Source of the DNA: Kribbella sindirgiensis | Lineage (GTDB): Bacteria; Actinomycetota; Actinomycetes; Propionibacteriales; Kribbellaceae | Direction: 5' to 3' | DNA: 64,000 bases | Assembly: GCF_004331435.1 (NCBI RefSeq) | Contig: NZ_SJKA01000014.1 | Span: 124,001 to 188,000 of the forward strand | Program-made: the position numbers and the translations under genes | In this document: piece after piece, positions 53,711 to 62,171 of the stretch | How positions within the stretch are numbered: position 1 is the stretch's first letter | Layout of the letters: each line of letters opens with the position of its first letter | The notes under the pieces: model-generated | The model's database searches: none | Told to the model about the DNA's origin: nothing | Seen by the model: only the letters and a program-made list of their open reading frames with translations

Positions 53711-55958
53711 CAGTCACGACGTCATCCAGGTGCGCGGCGCCCGCGAGAACAACCTCAGCGGCGTCTCGCTCGACATCCCCAAACGCCGGCTCACCGTCTT
53801 CACCGGAGTCTCCGGCTCCGGCAAGTCCTCCCTCGTCTTCGACACCATCGCCGCCGAGTCCCAGCGGCTGATCAACGAGACCTACACCGCGTTCGTGCAG
53901 AACTTCATGCCGAGCCTCGGCCGGCCGGACGTGGACGCCCTGCGGAACCTGTCCGCCGCGATCATCGTCGACCAGGAACGGATCGGCGCCAACGCCCGCT
54001 CCACCGTCGGTACGGCGACCGACGCCCACACCATGCTCCGGGTCCTGTTCAGCCGCGCCGGTACGCCGTACGCCGGGCCGCCCTCGGTGTTCAGCTTCAA
54101 CCGGGCCGAAGGCATGTGCCCGGTGTGCGAAGGCCTCGGGCGGACCACCGAGTTCACCCTCGACGAGCTCGTGGATCGCGAGAAGACCCTCAACCAGGGG
54201 CCGATCAAGGCCCCCGGGTACTCGGTCGACACCTGGCACTGGCAACTCATGGCGCAGTCAGGTCTGTTCGACCCAGACCTGCCGCTGAAGGACTACCCGG
54301 CCGAGACCTGGCAGCAGTTCCTTTACCAGGAGCCGATCAAGATCCGGGTCGGGAAGAGCAATCTGACCTTCGAGGGCCTGATCACCAAGCTGAAACGGCA
54401 GTACCTGAGCAAGGATCCGCAGTCCATGCAGAGCCAGGCGCGGGCGTTCGCCGAGCGTGCGATCCGCCAGGAGACCTGCCCCGAGTGCCGCGGCGTACGA
54501 CTCAACGCCGAGGCCCGGAGCGTGACCGTGGACGGGCGGACGATCGGTGACTGTTCGGCGATGCAGATCAGCGATCTCGCCGAGTTCGTTGCCGGGGTCA
54601 AGCATTCGGGCGTCGGGCCGATGCTGGACGGGCTCCGGCAGCTGCTCGAGTCGTTCGTGACCATCGGTCTCGGGTACCTGAGCCTGGATCGGGAGTCGTC
54701 GACGCTGTCCGGCGGCGAGGCGCAGCGGGTGAAGCTGGTGCGTCATCTCGGATCCAGCCTGAGCGATGTCACCTACGTCTTCGACGAGCCGACGGTCGGC
54801 CTGCATCCGCACGACATCCAGCAGATGAACGACCTGCTCCTGCAACTGCGGGACAAGGGCAACACGGTGCTCGTCGTCGAGCACAAGCCGGAGACGATCC
54901 GGATCGCCGACCATGTCGTCGACCTCGGTCCCGGCGCGGGGCTGTCCGGCGGGCGGCTCTGCTACGCCGGCGACGTCGCCGGTCTGAAGACGTCCGGGAC
55001 ACTCACCGGGCAGTACCTCGATCACCGGGTGACCGTCCGGGACGACGTACGGCGGCCGACCGGGAAGATCTCGATCGAGCACGCGACGCTGCACAACCTG
55101 CGCGACGTGAGTGTCGACGTACCGCTCGGCGTCCTCACAGTCGTCACCGGGGTCGCGGGATCCGGGAAGAGTTCGCTGATCCACGGCTCGCTGGCGGGAC
55201 GGGACGGCGTGATCATCGCCGGTCAGGAGCCCATCCGCGGGTCGAAGCGGAGCAACCCGGCGACGTACACCGGGGTGCTGGATCCCATTCGCGCGGCGTT
55301 CGCCAAGGCGAACAAGGTGAAGCCGGGGTTGTTCAGCGCGAATTCGGTCGGTGCGTGTCCGACCTGCAAGGGCATCGGGCTGGTGTATACGGACCTCGCG
55401 ATGATGGCCGAGGTCGCGTCCGTGTGCGAGGACTGCAACGGCGCGCGGTTCACGGCCGAGGTGCTCGGGTACCGGCTGCGCGGCAAGAACATCAGCGAAG
55501 TACTGCGGATGACCGTGGCCGAGGCACGGGAGTTCTTCACAACCGGTACGTCGCGGACGATCCTGGACCGGCTGGCGACGGTCGGACTCGGGTACATCGG
55601 GCTCGGGCAACCGCTGACGACTCTGTCCGGTGGCGAACGTCAGCGGCTGAAGCTGGCCATCAACATGGGCCGGACCGGGTCGATCTACATCCTCGACGAG
55701 CCGACGACCGGGCTGCATCTGGCCGACGTCGACAAGCTGCTCGGCATGCTCGACACCCTCGTCGACCAAGGCAACACGGTCATCGTCATCGAGCATCACC
55801 AGGCGGTGATGGCGCACGCCGACTGGCTCATCGACATCGGGCCGGGAGCCGGTCACGACGGTGGTCAGGTCGTCTTCACCGGGACGCCCGCGGACCTGGT
55901 CGAGAGCAGCCCGACGATCACTGCCGAGCATCTCCGCGAGTACGTGTCAGTGGCCTGA
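53697..55958 (+). CDS. UvrA-like ABC ATPase (DrrC/UvrA2 type), second copy
   Basis: 753 aa, paralogue of the 18301 protein. Walker A GVSGSGKSS near 39-47, CPVCEGLG near 140, CPECRGVR, LSGGEAQR and VFDEPT in the first half. The second half has GVAGSGKSS, CPTCKGIG, CEDCNGAR, LSGGERQR and ILDEPTTGLH. It is shorter than repair UvrA and near DrrC length (about 764). It would recognise drug- or damage-distorted DNA. Its end overlaps the AlkZ-like gene by 12 bases. Confidence 0.9.
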   Translation: MLPADSHDVIQVRGARENNLSGVSLDIPKRRLTVFTGVSGSGKSSLVFDTIAAESQRLINETYTAFVQNFMPSLGRPDVDALRNLSAAIIVDQERIGANARSTVGTATDAHTMLRVLFSRAGTPYAGPPSVFSFNRAEGMCPVCEGLGRTTEFTLDELVDREKTLNQGPIKAPGYSVDTWHWQLMAQSGLFDPDLPLKDYPAETWQQFLYQEPIKIRVGKSNLTFEGLITKLKRQYLSKDPQSMQSQARAFAERAIRQETCPECRGVRLNAEARSVTVDGRTIGDCSAMQISDLAEFVAGVKHSGVGPMLDGLRQLLESFVTIGLGYLSLDRESSTLSGGEAQRVKLVRHLGSSLSDVTYVFDEPTVGLHPHDIQQMNDLLLQLRDKGNTVLVVEHKPETIRIADHVVDLGPGAGLSGGRLCYAGDVAGLKTSGTLTGQYLDHRVTVRDDVRRPTGKISIEHATLHNLRDVSVDVPLGVLTVVTGVAGSGKSSLIHGSLAGRDGVIIAGQEPIRGSKRSNPATYTGVLDPIRAAFAKANKVKPGLFSANSVGACPTCKGIGLVYTDLAMMAEVASVCEDCNGARFTAEVLGYRLRGKNISEVLRMTVAEAREFFTTGTSRTILDRLATVGLGYIGLGQPLTTLSGGERQRLKLAINMGRTGSIYILDEPTTGLHLADVDKLLGMLDTLVDQGNTVIVIEHHQAVMAHADWLIDIGPGAGHDGGQVVFTGTPADLVESSPTITAEHLREYVSVA

Positions 55959-56951
55959 GAAACGGTTGATGTCCACGAGCTCCTGGGTGAGGTCGGCTGG
56001 TTCGAAGAGGTCCACCGCGAGGGTGGCGTGCGTCCACGTGCCGATGGGGCGTCCGGCTCGCACGATGGCGGGCCGGAGCATGCCGCCGCCCGGGAAGATC
56101 GATTTCGGCAGGTCGACGTGGCGGTTCTGATAGCCGAGTAGGTAGGCGTCGAACTCACCCAGGAGTCGTACGTCGTGGCAGCCGGGCAGATCGTCGACGG
56201 CGTGGGCTTCGGTGGCCTCGATCTCGAAGGAGGTCGTGGCCACCGCGTCCACGGCCTTGCGGGCGAGCGGCACCGGAAGGCCGGACCAGGTGGCGAAGTC
56301 GCGGGCGGTGGCCGGGCCGTAGGCGGTCAGATAGCGGCGAGCCAGGTCCTCGGGATCGCCTTCGAGGACCAACGGCTTGCCCAGCCAGTCGCGGACGGCG
56401 ACCCAGGTCTCCCCGGGTCCGTAACAGAGGCGTCCGAGCAGGCCGGTATGCCGGATGAGCGCGTACACCGCCTGTCCTTTCGGCTCCGCGATCAGCCCGG
56501 CGCGGACGAGTACGTCGGCCAGCTCGGCGCGGTTGCTCGGTCCGTGCGCGAGCAGGTGATTCTCGAGTACGTCAGCGGCCTCGGCGCGGATGCGGTCCGG
56601 CAGGCCGAGTTCGCCGTACCGGCGTTCGGTGTCCTTGATGAGTTTCGGGCCGAGCAGGCCGAGCAGCGGGCCGGCGTCCTCGGTCGCGACGAGTTGGAGG
56701 GTGCCGCGCATGAACCAGCCGCGGATCACGGAGCGGTCGGCTTCCTGGGCGGTCGCGACGTCGGCGAGCGTGGTCGCGGTCGATCGGGCGCGGACGGCGT
56801 ACGCCGCTCCTCGCCAGGTCTGCGCCTGGAGTCCCCCCGTCCGGCGCACGACGTCGGCCACCCCTCCGGGGCCGGCCTCGTTCACCGGACGCGCAAGGCA
56901 GTTGGCCTGCATCCTGGCCGCCAGTAACCAGTCCACAGACCTCCGCGCCAC
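55947..56951 (-). CDS. AlkZ-like winged-helix DNA glycosylase family protein (HTH_42)
   Basis: 334 aa. Family hallmarks: the catalytic-type QAQ in RTGGLQAQTWRGAAYAVRAR, three winged-helix units, and LGEFDAYLLGYQNR near the end. AlkZ and relatives excise bulky or cross-linked bases and give producers self-resistance. GTG 56951 gives VARRSVDWLLAARM. The frame runs back through the tandem repeats to 57053. It converges on the UvrA-like gene. Confidence 0.8.
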   Translation of the reverse strand: MARRSVDWLLAARMQANCLARPVNEAGPGGVADVVRRTGGLQAQTWRGAAYAVRARSTATTLADVATAQEADRSVIRGWFMRGTLQLVATEDAGPLLGLLGPKLIKDTERRYGELGLPDRIRAEAADVLENHLLAHGPSNRAELADVLVRAGLIAEPKGQAVYALIRHTGLLGRLCYGPGETWVAVRDWLGKPLVLEGDPEDLARRYLTAYGPATARDFATWSGLPVPLARKAVDAVATTSFEIEATEAHAVDDLPGCHDVRLLGEFDAYLLGYQNRHVDLPKSIFPGGGMLRPAIVRAGRPIGTWTHATLAVDLFEPADLTQELVDINRFSGH

Positions 56952-56991
56952 CTCAGCATGACACCACGAACCGGCCCCGTCCGCATCTCCA

Positions 56992-57054
56992 AATTTGCCT
57001 GGCCGGCCCACCAATTTGCCTGGCTGACCCACGAATTTGCCTGGCTCACCCACG
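56992..57054. repeat. Three tandem 21-bp repeats
   Basis: Head-to-tail copies at 56992-57012, 57013-57033 and 57034-57054, each AATTTGCCTGGC followed by a variable pair and CCCAC. Copies 2 and 3 differ at one base, and copy 1 at three or four. The third copy continues into the large inverted repeat. Confidence 0.85.
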
Positions 57055-57121
57055 AAATGGGGGGTTCCCCACCCGGAATGCGGGTCAGGAACCCCCCATT
57101 TGGTGGGTCAGCCAGGGAAAT
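57035..57121. repeat. 34-bp inverted repeat, probable terminator or structural element
   Basis: Left arm 57035-57068 and right arm 57088-57121 match at 31 of 34 positions as inverted copies. The inner 14 pairs (AAATGGGGGGTTCC) are perfect. The 19-base loop carries a small stem ACCCG/CGGGT. It lies just after the lipase stop and before the AlkZ-like gene, both on the minus strand, so it could end lipase transcription. Confidence 0.8.
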
Positions 57122-57130
57122 GCGGCTCGG

Positions 57131-57916
57131 TCAGAGGGCGGGTTGGACCAGGTCGGCGTACGCCGCTTGGCCGGTCACGTTGGGGTGATAGGACTCGCTG
57201 ACCGGGTTGGACAGGCCGTTGATCCACTCGGGGCTGCCGCAGACCGCGTGGCCGATGAACTTCGACGTCGGGTTCACGAAGGTGAAACCGGCCGAGTTCG
57301 CCGAGGCCTGGACCTTCGAGTTCAGCAGGTCGGCGGTCGCGTTCAGCTTGGTCATCTCGTCCGGGCTGAAGAAGGTGCCGGCGTTGCAGTCGGTGCCGTT
57401 GAACAGCCGCGGGTACCCGACCACCACGACCTTCGCCGACGAGGCGCGGCTGCGGATCGACGAGTACAGGCTGTTCAGCCGGCCGGGCAGGGTGTTGTTG
57501 ATGATCGCGTTGGCGTTCGCGACGGCACTCGAGCAGTCGCCGAGCCTCGAGGGTTTCGCGCACTCGGTGATCACCGACGAGAACCCGGCGTCGTTGCCGC
57601 CGACCTGGACGGAGACGATGTTGGTCGAGCTCGTCACCGACGACAACTGGTTCGCGGTGACGTCCGCGACCCGCGCGCCGGAGCAGGCCACGAACGTGAG
57701 GTTGGCGCCGATCCGGACAGCGTCGATGTAGGCGTACGCCTTCGTCGAGCGCTGGCAGGACCCGCTGCTCTCGATGTAGGTGCGGGTCCCGACACCGGAG
57801 GCGTAGGAGTCGCCGAGGGCGACGTAGTTCGGTGCCGCGGCGTGCGCGACACCTGGGCTGAGGAGCATCGCGGCGCCGAGGGCCGCGGCGGAGAGCAAAC
57901 TGGCGAATGACTTCAT
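57131..57916 (-). CDS. Secreted SGNH/GDSL hydrolase (lipase/esterase)
   Basis: 261 aa. A Sec signal peptide ends at AHAAAP near 27. The catalytic Ser is in GDSYASG (35-41), the oxyanion residues are in GGNDAG near 108, and Asp/His are in the C-terminal SYHPNVTG. Six cysteines could make three disulfides, as in Streptomyces secreted lipases. Two TTTGTTAC motifs 18 bases apart lie about 70-100 bases upstream of the start. Confidence 0.9.
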   Translation of the reverse strand: MKSFASLLSAAALGAAMLLSPGVAHAAAPNYVALGDSYASGVGTRTYIESSGSCQRSTKAYAYIDAVRIGANLTFVACSGARVADVTANQLSSVTSSTNIVSVQVGGNDAGFSSVITECAKPSRLGDCSSAVANANAIINNTLPGRLNSLYSSIRSRASSAKVVVVGYPRLFNGTDCNAGTFFSPDEMTKLNATADLLNSKVQASANSAGFTFVNPTSKFIGHAVCGSPEWINGLSNPVSESYHPNVTGQAAYADLVQPAL

Positions 57917-58113
57917 GGGGGCGGACCGCCTTTGCCTGAGCGGGAGGTAGCGACTGAAGTACTTAACGTCACCTTCCCCGACCGGCGAGTAACAAACAAG
58001 ATCCTGGTAACAAATTCACCGTGGATTCCAGGTGACCGTCACCAACTGGACAAACCCGGTCCCGTCGGCAGCGGCTAGCACCGACGTGACGTCGACGGTG
58101 ACCGCGGTGATCT

Positions 58114-58887
58114 TCAGGCACGCTCCGGACCGGGGACGGACAGCGGATCGAAACCGTACGGGAGCTCGAGCCGGTGCCCGGCCATCAGATCGGCGTCGCC
58201 GAGCAGGTCACGGGTCTTGCCGTCGGCCACGATCCGGCCGCCGTCCATCAGCAGGCTCCGCTCGCACAGTTGCAGCGCGTACGGCAGGTCGTGGGTGATC
58301 ATCAGCAACGTCACGTCGAGCCCGGCAAGGATGTCGGCGAGCTCGCGGCGGGCCGCAGGATCGAGGTTGCTCGACGGTTCGTCGAGGACCAGTACTTCGG
58401 GGCGCATTGCGAGAACCGTGGCGACCGCGACCCGGCGGCGCTGACCGAACGACAGGTGGTGCGGGGCGAGGCCGGCGTGGTCCTGCATACCGACCTGGAC
58501 CAGCGCCTCGTGGACGCGGTCGTCGAGTTCCGAGCCCCGCAACCCGAGGTTCGCGGGACCGAACGCCACGTCGTCGCGGACCGTCGGCATGAACAGCTGG
58601 TCGTCGGGATCCTGGAACACCAGCCCGACCTTGCGCCGGATCGCCGCGAGATGCTCGCGATGGACAGCGGTGCCGCCGATCTGGATCCGGCCGCTGCCGG
58701 TGCCGCCGGCGACCGAGCCGAGGATGCCGTTCAGGTGCAGCACGAGGGTGGTCTTGCCGGCGCCGTTCGGACCGAGCAGCGCGACCCGCTCGCCGCGCTC
58801 CACGGTGAAGTCGACGCCGAACAACGCCTGCCGCCCATCGGGATAGGCGAACACCAGCCGCTCGACCTGAATCGCAGGACCGCTCAC
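58114..58887 (-). CDS. cbiO: ECF transporter ATPase (CbiO/NikO type)
   Basis: 257 aa. Walker A GPNGAGKTT (39-47), Q-loop FQDPDDQ, signature LSFGQRRR (Phe replaces the usual second Gly), Walker B VLVLDEPSS, and switch His in ITHDLPYA. It powers Ni/Co uptake with the two membrane partners. GTG 58887 overlaps the CbiQ stop by 4 bases. Only one ATPase is present, as in other Ni/Co ECF systems. Confidence 0.88.
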   Translation of the reverse strand: MSGPAIQVERLVFAYPDGRQALFGVDFTVERGERVALLGPNGAGKTTLVLHLNGILGSVAGGTGSGRIQIGGTAVHREHLAAIRRKVGLVFQDPDDQLFMPTVRDDVAFGPANLGLRGSELDDRVHEALVQVGMQDHAGLAPHHLSFGQRRRVAVATVLAMRPEVLVLDEPSSNLDPAARRELADILAGLDVTLLMITHDLPYALQLCERSLLMDGGRIVADGKTRDLLGDADLMAGHRLELPYGFDPLSVPGPERA

Positions 58888-59642
58888 AAGCTCACCACCC
58901 TAGCCGCGACCGCGATCGCCACCGCGGCCAGGGAGATCGCGAGACCCTCCAGCCACTGCGTGCGGGTAGCGCCCGAGACGCTCAGCAGCGGCATCTGTCC
59001 GGTGTAGCCACGCGAGCGCATCGCCAGATGGACGCGCTCGCCGCGCTCGAAGCTGCGGACGAACAGGGCACCTACTCCCCCGGCGACCGCCTTCAGATGA
59101 CCGACCTTCCCGCCGTTGTACCCGCGGGACTCCCGAGCGACCCGCATCCGGTGCAGGTCGTCCGACACCACGCTCAGGTACCGAACCATGAACGACAGGA
59201 TCGCCACCAGGGTCGAAGGCAGTCGCAGCCGCTCGAGCCCGGCCAGCAGGTCGCGCGGCGCGGTCGTCGCCGACAGCAGGATCGCCGCGATCACGCCGAG
59301 CGTGCCCTTCGCCAGTACGTTCCAGGCACCGAGCACACCCGACTGAGACAGGTGTAGCCCGAGTACGTCGACCTGCGGGCCGGTCGCGACGAACGGCAGC
59401 AGTAACGCGAACACGATGAACGGGGTCTCGACCGCGAGCCGTCGCGACACCACGGTCGCCGGAACCTTCGCCACGGCAACAGCCGCGACGAGCATCACGG
59501 CGTACACGCCGAACGCCCAGAAGATCGCGGCCGGGGTGGAGACGACGGCGAGCACGAACACGAACAGCGCGACGAGCTTCACCTGCGCCGGGACGCGGTG
59601 CACCGGACTGTCGACCGCGACGAGCAGCCCGTCCCCACTCAT
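58884..59642 (-). CDS. cbiQ: ECF transporter T-component (CbiQ/NikQ type)
   Basis: 252 aa, membrane protein that links the ATPase to the substrate-binding subunit. The two coupling motifs are visible, MRVARESRGYN near 165 and HLAMRSRGYTG near 205 (Ala-Arg-Gly-type helices). It overlaps CbiM and CbiO by 4 bases each, so the three are translated together. Confidence 0.88.
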   Translation of the reverse strand: MSGDGLLVAVDSPVHRVPAQVKLVALFVFVLAVVSTPAAIFWAFGVYAVMLVAAVAVAKVPATVVSRRLAVETPFIVFALLLPFVATGPQVDVLGLHLSQSGVLGAWNVLAKGTLGVIAAILLSATTAPRDLLAGLERLRLPSTLVAILSFMVRYLSVVSDDLHRMRVARESRGYNGGKVGHLKAVAGGVGALFVRSFERGERVHLAMRSRGYTGQMPLLSVSGATRTQWLEGLAISLAAVAIAVAARVVSL

Positions 59643-60658
59643 GACGCTTTGTTGGTCCGGAGCGAGGCAAGCTTCGCGATCGCGAGGCCGACGACGATCG
59701 TCACCAGTACGCCGATGATCCCGGCCAACGCGCCGGACACCTGGGCGTTGCCGATGCCGTGGACGCCGTAATCGGCCAGCGGACTGCCCGCGACGGCCGA
59801 GCTCTTCGCGGCGCCCTCGAACCCGAGCTTGGCGCCGACGAACTCGAGCCCGTCCGGGTGCGCGCTCGCGAACAGGCTCAGGCCGCCCGCTACGAGCAGC
59901 GTCACCGCGATGCCGACACCGAGCGATCGGCCGGCCGGCTTGGCGGCGATCGGCCGGTCCGGCGAGACCGTCGAAGTGTTGCCGTCGGCATCGACCAGCA
60001 CGAGGTCCTGCTGCAGGTGCCGGGCGGCGTACACAAGATCAGGGCGGGTCGCGACGACCGCGCTGAGCACCGCGGCCGTGATCACGGCCTCGCCGATGCC
60101 GACCAGGATGTGCCAGCCGACCATCGCGGTCGCGAGTTTGCCGAGCGGGATGTCAACCGCGCCGCCGATTGAGTACAGCCCGGTGAAGGCCAGGGCCGCG
60201 ACCGGGACCGACACCAGCGCGCCGACGGTCGCCGCGGGTACGACGCTGCCGACCCGGCGCGGCAGGACCTTCAGCAGCGCCCGCGTCAGGAAGTACCCGA
60301 CGAGCACGGTGATGAGGCCCATCAACGTGATGTTCGTACCCAGCGCCGTCAACCCGCCGTCGGCGAACAACAGCCCCTGCACCAGCAGCACCGTCGACAT
60401 CACCAGGACCGCGGTCCACGGCCCGACCAGTGCCGCCGCGAGCGCACCACCGAGCAGGTGGCCGCTGGTCCCCGCGCCGACCGGGAAGTTCACCATCTGC
60501 ACCGCGAACACGAACGCCGCGGTCAGCCCGGCCAGCGCCGGACCGGTCTCGCGGAGCTCACGGTTCGCCCGCTGCAGGCTGAAGCCGACCGCCCCGGCCG
60601 CGATCAGGCCGGTGGCGACGGAGGTGGACGCGTTGAAGAAGCCGTCAGGAACATGCAC
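59639..60658 (-). CDS. cbiM: ECF transporter S-component CbiM/NikM fused to PDGLE domain
   Basis: 339 aa. The first residues MHVPDG place the metal-binding His at position 2, as required for CbiM/NikM. Multiple helices follow, and the C-terminal part carries AHPDGLEFVGAKLGFEG, the PDGLE (CbiN/NikN-like) domain, after a helix. GTG start with no Shine-Dalgarno; a GATATT -10-like box ends 4 bases before it, so a leaderless mRNA is possible. A Nur-like box lies just upstream, which favours nickel over cobalt. Confidence 0.88.
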   Translation of the reverse strand: MHVPDGFFNASTSVATGLIAAGAVGFSLQRANRELRETGPALAGLTAAFVFAVQMVNFPVGAGTSGHLLGGALAAALVGPWTAVLVMSTVLLVQGLLFADGGLTALGTNITLMGLITVLVGYFLTRALLKVLPRRVGSVVPAATVGALVSVPVAALAFTGLYSIGGAVDIPLGKLATAMVGWHILVGIGEAVITAAVLSAVVATRPDLVYAARHLQQDLVLVDADGNTSTVSPDRPIAAKPAGRSLGVGIAVTLLVAGGLSLFASAHPDGLEFVGAKLGFEGAAKSSAVAGSPLADYGVHGIGNAQVSGALAGIIGVLVTIVVGLAIAKLASLRTNKAS

Positions 60659-60676
60659 GCGAATATCTTGATCTTC

Positions 60677-60693
60677 TTGCGACCCGATCGCAA
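60677..60693. promoter_or_regulatory. Nur-box-like operator (nickel regulator)
   Basis: TTGCGA, five bases, TCGCAA: a perfect 6-5-6 inverted repeat. The reported Nur consensus of Streptomyces is tTGCaa-N5-ttGCAA, with the same spacing. It is 18 bases before the cbiM start and next to the -10-like box, so bound repressor would block transcription. Confidence 0.65.
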
Positions 60694-60703
60694 CAAGAAC
60701 CTC

Positions 60704-62062
60704 CTACAACGGCCGGAGAGCCTCACCGATCGCGCGGTGGAACGTCGGATACGCGTAGATCATCTGACGCAGAGTGCTCACCGGTACCGCTGCGTGTACC
60801 GCGACCGCCAGCGCACTCAGCACCTCGCCGCCGGTCGGGCCCGCGCTCGTCGCCCCGACCAGCACGCCCCGGTCGGCGTCCATGACGACCTTGATGAACC
60901 CCTCGTTGCCGGCCTTGTGGATCCAGCCGCGGGTCGAGGCCGGGATCGGGGTCGACCCGGTCCGTACGTTCAGCCCCGCGTCCCGGGCCTGCTTCTCGGT
61001 CAGCCCGACCGCCCCGATCTCCGGGTCGGTGAACGTGACCCGCGGCATCGCGTGGTAACTCGCGGTCGGCGCATCCGCCTCCTGCAGGATGTCGCGTACG
61101 GCGATGTCGGCCTGGTACATCGCGTTGTGGGTGAACGCGCCGACCCCGGTGACGTCGCCGACCGCCCAGACCTTGTCGCCGGCGCGGACGTGCTCGTCGA
61201 CCTCGACCCGCCGCGCCGACGGGTCCAGACCGAGCTTGTCCAGGCCGAGCTCCGCGGTGGCCACCCGCCGACCGGTTGCCACCAGCAACTTCTCGCCGCG
61301 CGCCGTCGCCCCGTCCGCGAGCGTGACGGTGAACGTGCCGTCGGCGTACCCGACCTGCTGCGCGTGTGCGCCGAGGCGGAAGGTCACGCCGTCGCGCGCC
61401 AGCGCCTCACGGGCCAGCTCGCCCGACTCCGGCTCCTCCATCGACAGCACCTCGGGAGCACCTTCGACCACGGTGACCTGGACGCCGAAGCGCGCGAACA
61501 CCTGCGCCAGCTCCATACCGATCGCGCCGCCGCCCAGCACGACCAGCGACGTGGGAAGCGTCTCGGCCTCGATCGCCTCACGGTTCGTCCAGTACGGCGT
61601 ACCGGCCAGCCCGTCGATCGGCGGGACCGATGGGACCGTCCCGGTCGCGATCACGATGCCGCGGGCGGCCTCGTACTCGGTGTCGCCGGCGCGGACCGTG
61701 TTCGGGCCGGTGACGGTGGCAACGTCCTTGATGACCGTGGCGCCCTTGTTCACCAGGCGGTCGACGGCGACCTGGTCGTTCCAGGTGTCGGTCGCCTCCT
61801 CGCGGATCCGCTTGGCGACCGGCGCCCAGTCCGGCTGCACCGTCGCCGTACCGGCGATGCCGTCGACGCGACGGGTCTCCGCGATCAGGTTCGCGGCGCG
61901 AATCATCATCTTGCTCGGGATGCACCCGTAGTACGGGCACTCGCCGCCGACCAGGCGGGATTCGATCCCGACCACGCGCAGCCCGGCCTGCGCCAGCCTC
62001 CCAGCCGTCTCCTCCCCGCCGACCCCGAGCCCCACCACGACGACATCAACCTGTTCAGCCAT
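60704..62062 (-). CDS. FAD/NAD(P)-dependent disulfide reductase family oxidoreductase
   Basis: 452 aa. FAD motif VVVVGLGVGGEE (7-18), redox Cys in GGECPYYGCIPSK (C-x4-C near 41-46), NAD motif VVLGGGAIGME near 167 and LLVATGRRV near 250. The C-terminal active-site stretch is YAYPTFHRAIGE, so the catalytic His of lipoamide dehydrogenase is Tyr. A mercuric- or quinone-reductase-like role is more likely. It lies upstream of the nickel transporter but has its own start; ATG 62062 begins MAEQVDVVVVG. Confidence 0.85.
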   Translation of the reverse strand: MAEQVDVVVVGLGVGGEETAGRLAQAGLRVVGIESRLVGGECPYYGCIPSKMMIRAANLIAETRRVDGIAGTATVQPDWAPVAKRIREEATDTWNDQVAVDRLVNKGATVIKDVATVTGPNTVRAGDTEYEAARGIVIATGTVPSVPPIDGLAGTPYWTNREAIEAETLPTSLVVLGGGAIGMELAQVFARFGVQVTVVEGAPEVLSMEEPESGELAREALARDGVTFRLGAHAQQVGYADGTFTVTLADGATARGEKLLVATGRRVATAELGLDKLGLDPSARRVEVDEHVRAGDKVWAVGDVTGVGAFTHNAMYQADIAVRDILQEADAPTASYHAMPRVTFTDPEIGAVGLTEKQARDAGLNVRTGSTPIPASTRGWIHKAGNEGFIKVVMDADRGVLVGATSAGPTGGEVLSALAVAVHAAVPVSTLRQMIYAYPTFHRAIGEALRPL

Positions 62063-62171
62063 GCCGCCCAATCTCCCAGAGCAGCCCGGACCGGCCAAGT
62101 CTCCACCCGGCGCGTCATCGCACCGTAAGCAGCCGTTCACCACCGGCCACTAACGTTCCGTCCTCGTAGAA

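Noticed and set aside
54258..55931. A 557-codon open frame opposite the second UvrA-like gene
   Set aside because: It mirrors the conserved ATPase and shows only Arg/Asp/Val-rich sequence with no family features.
57917..58113. Possible small gene in the gap before the CbiO stop
   Set aside because: Open frames here lack ribosome sites and codon bias. Only the TTTGTTAC pair upstream of the lipase was worth noting.
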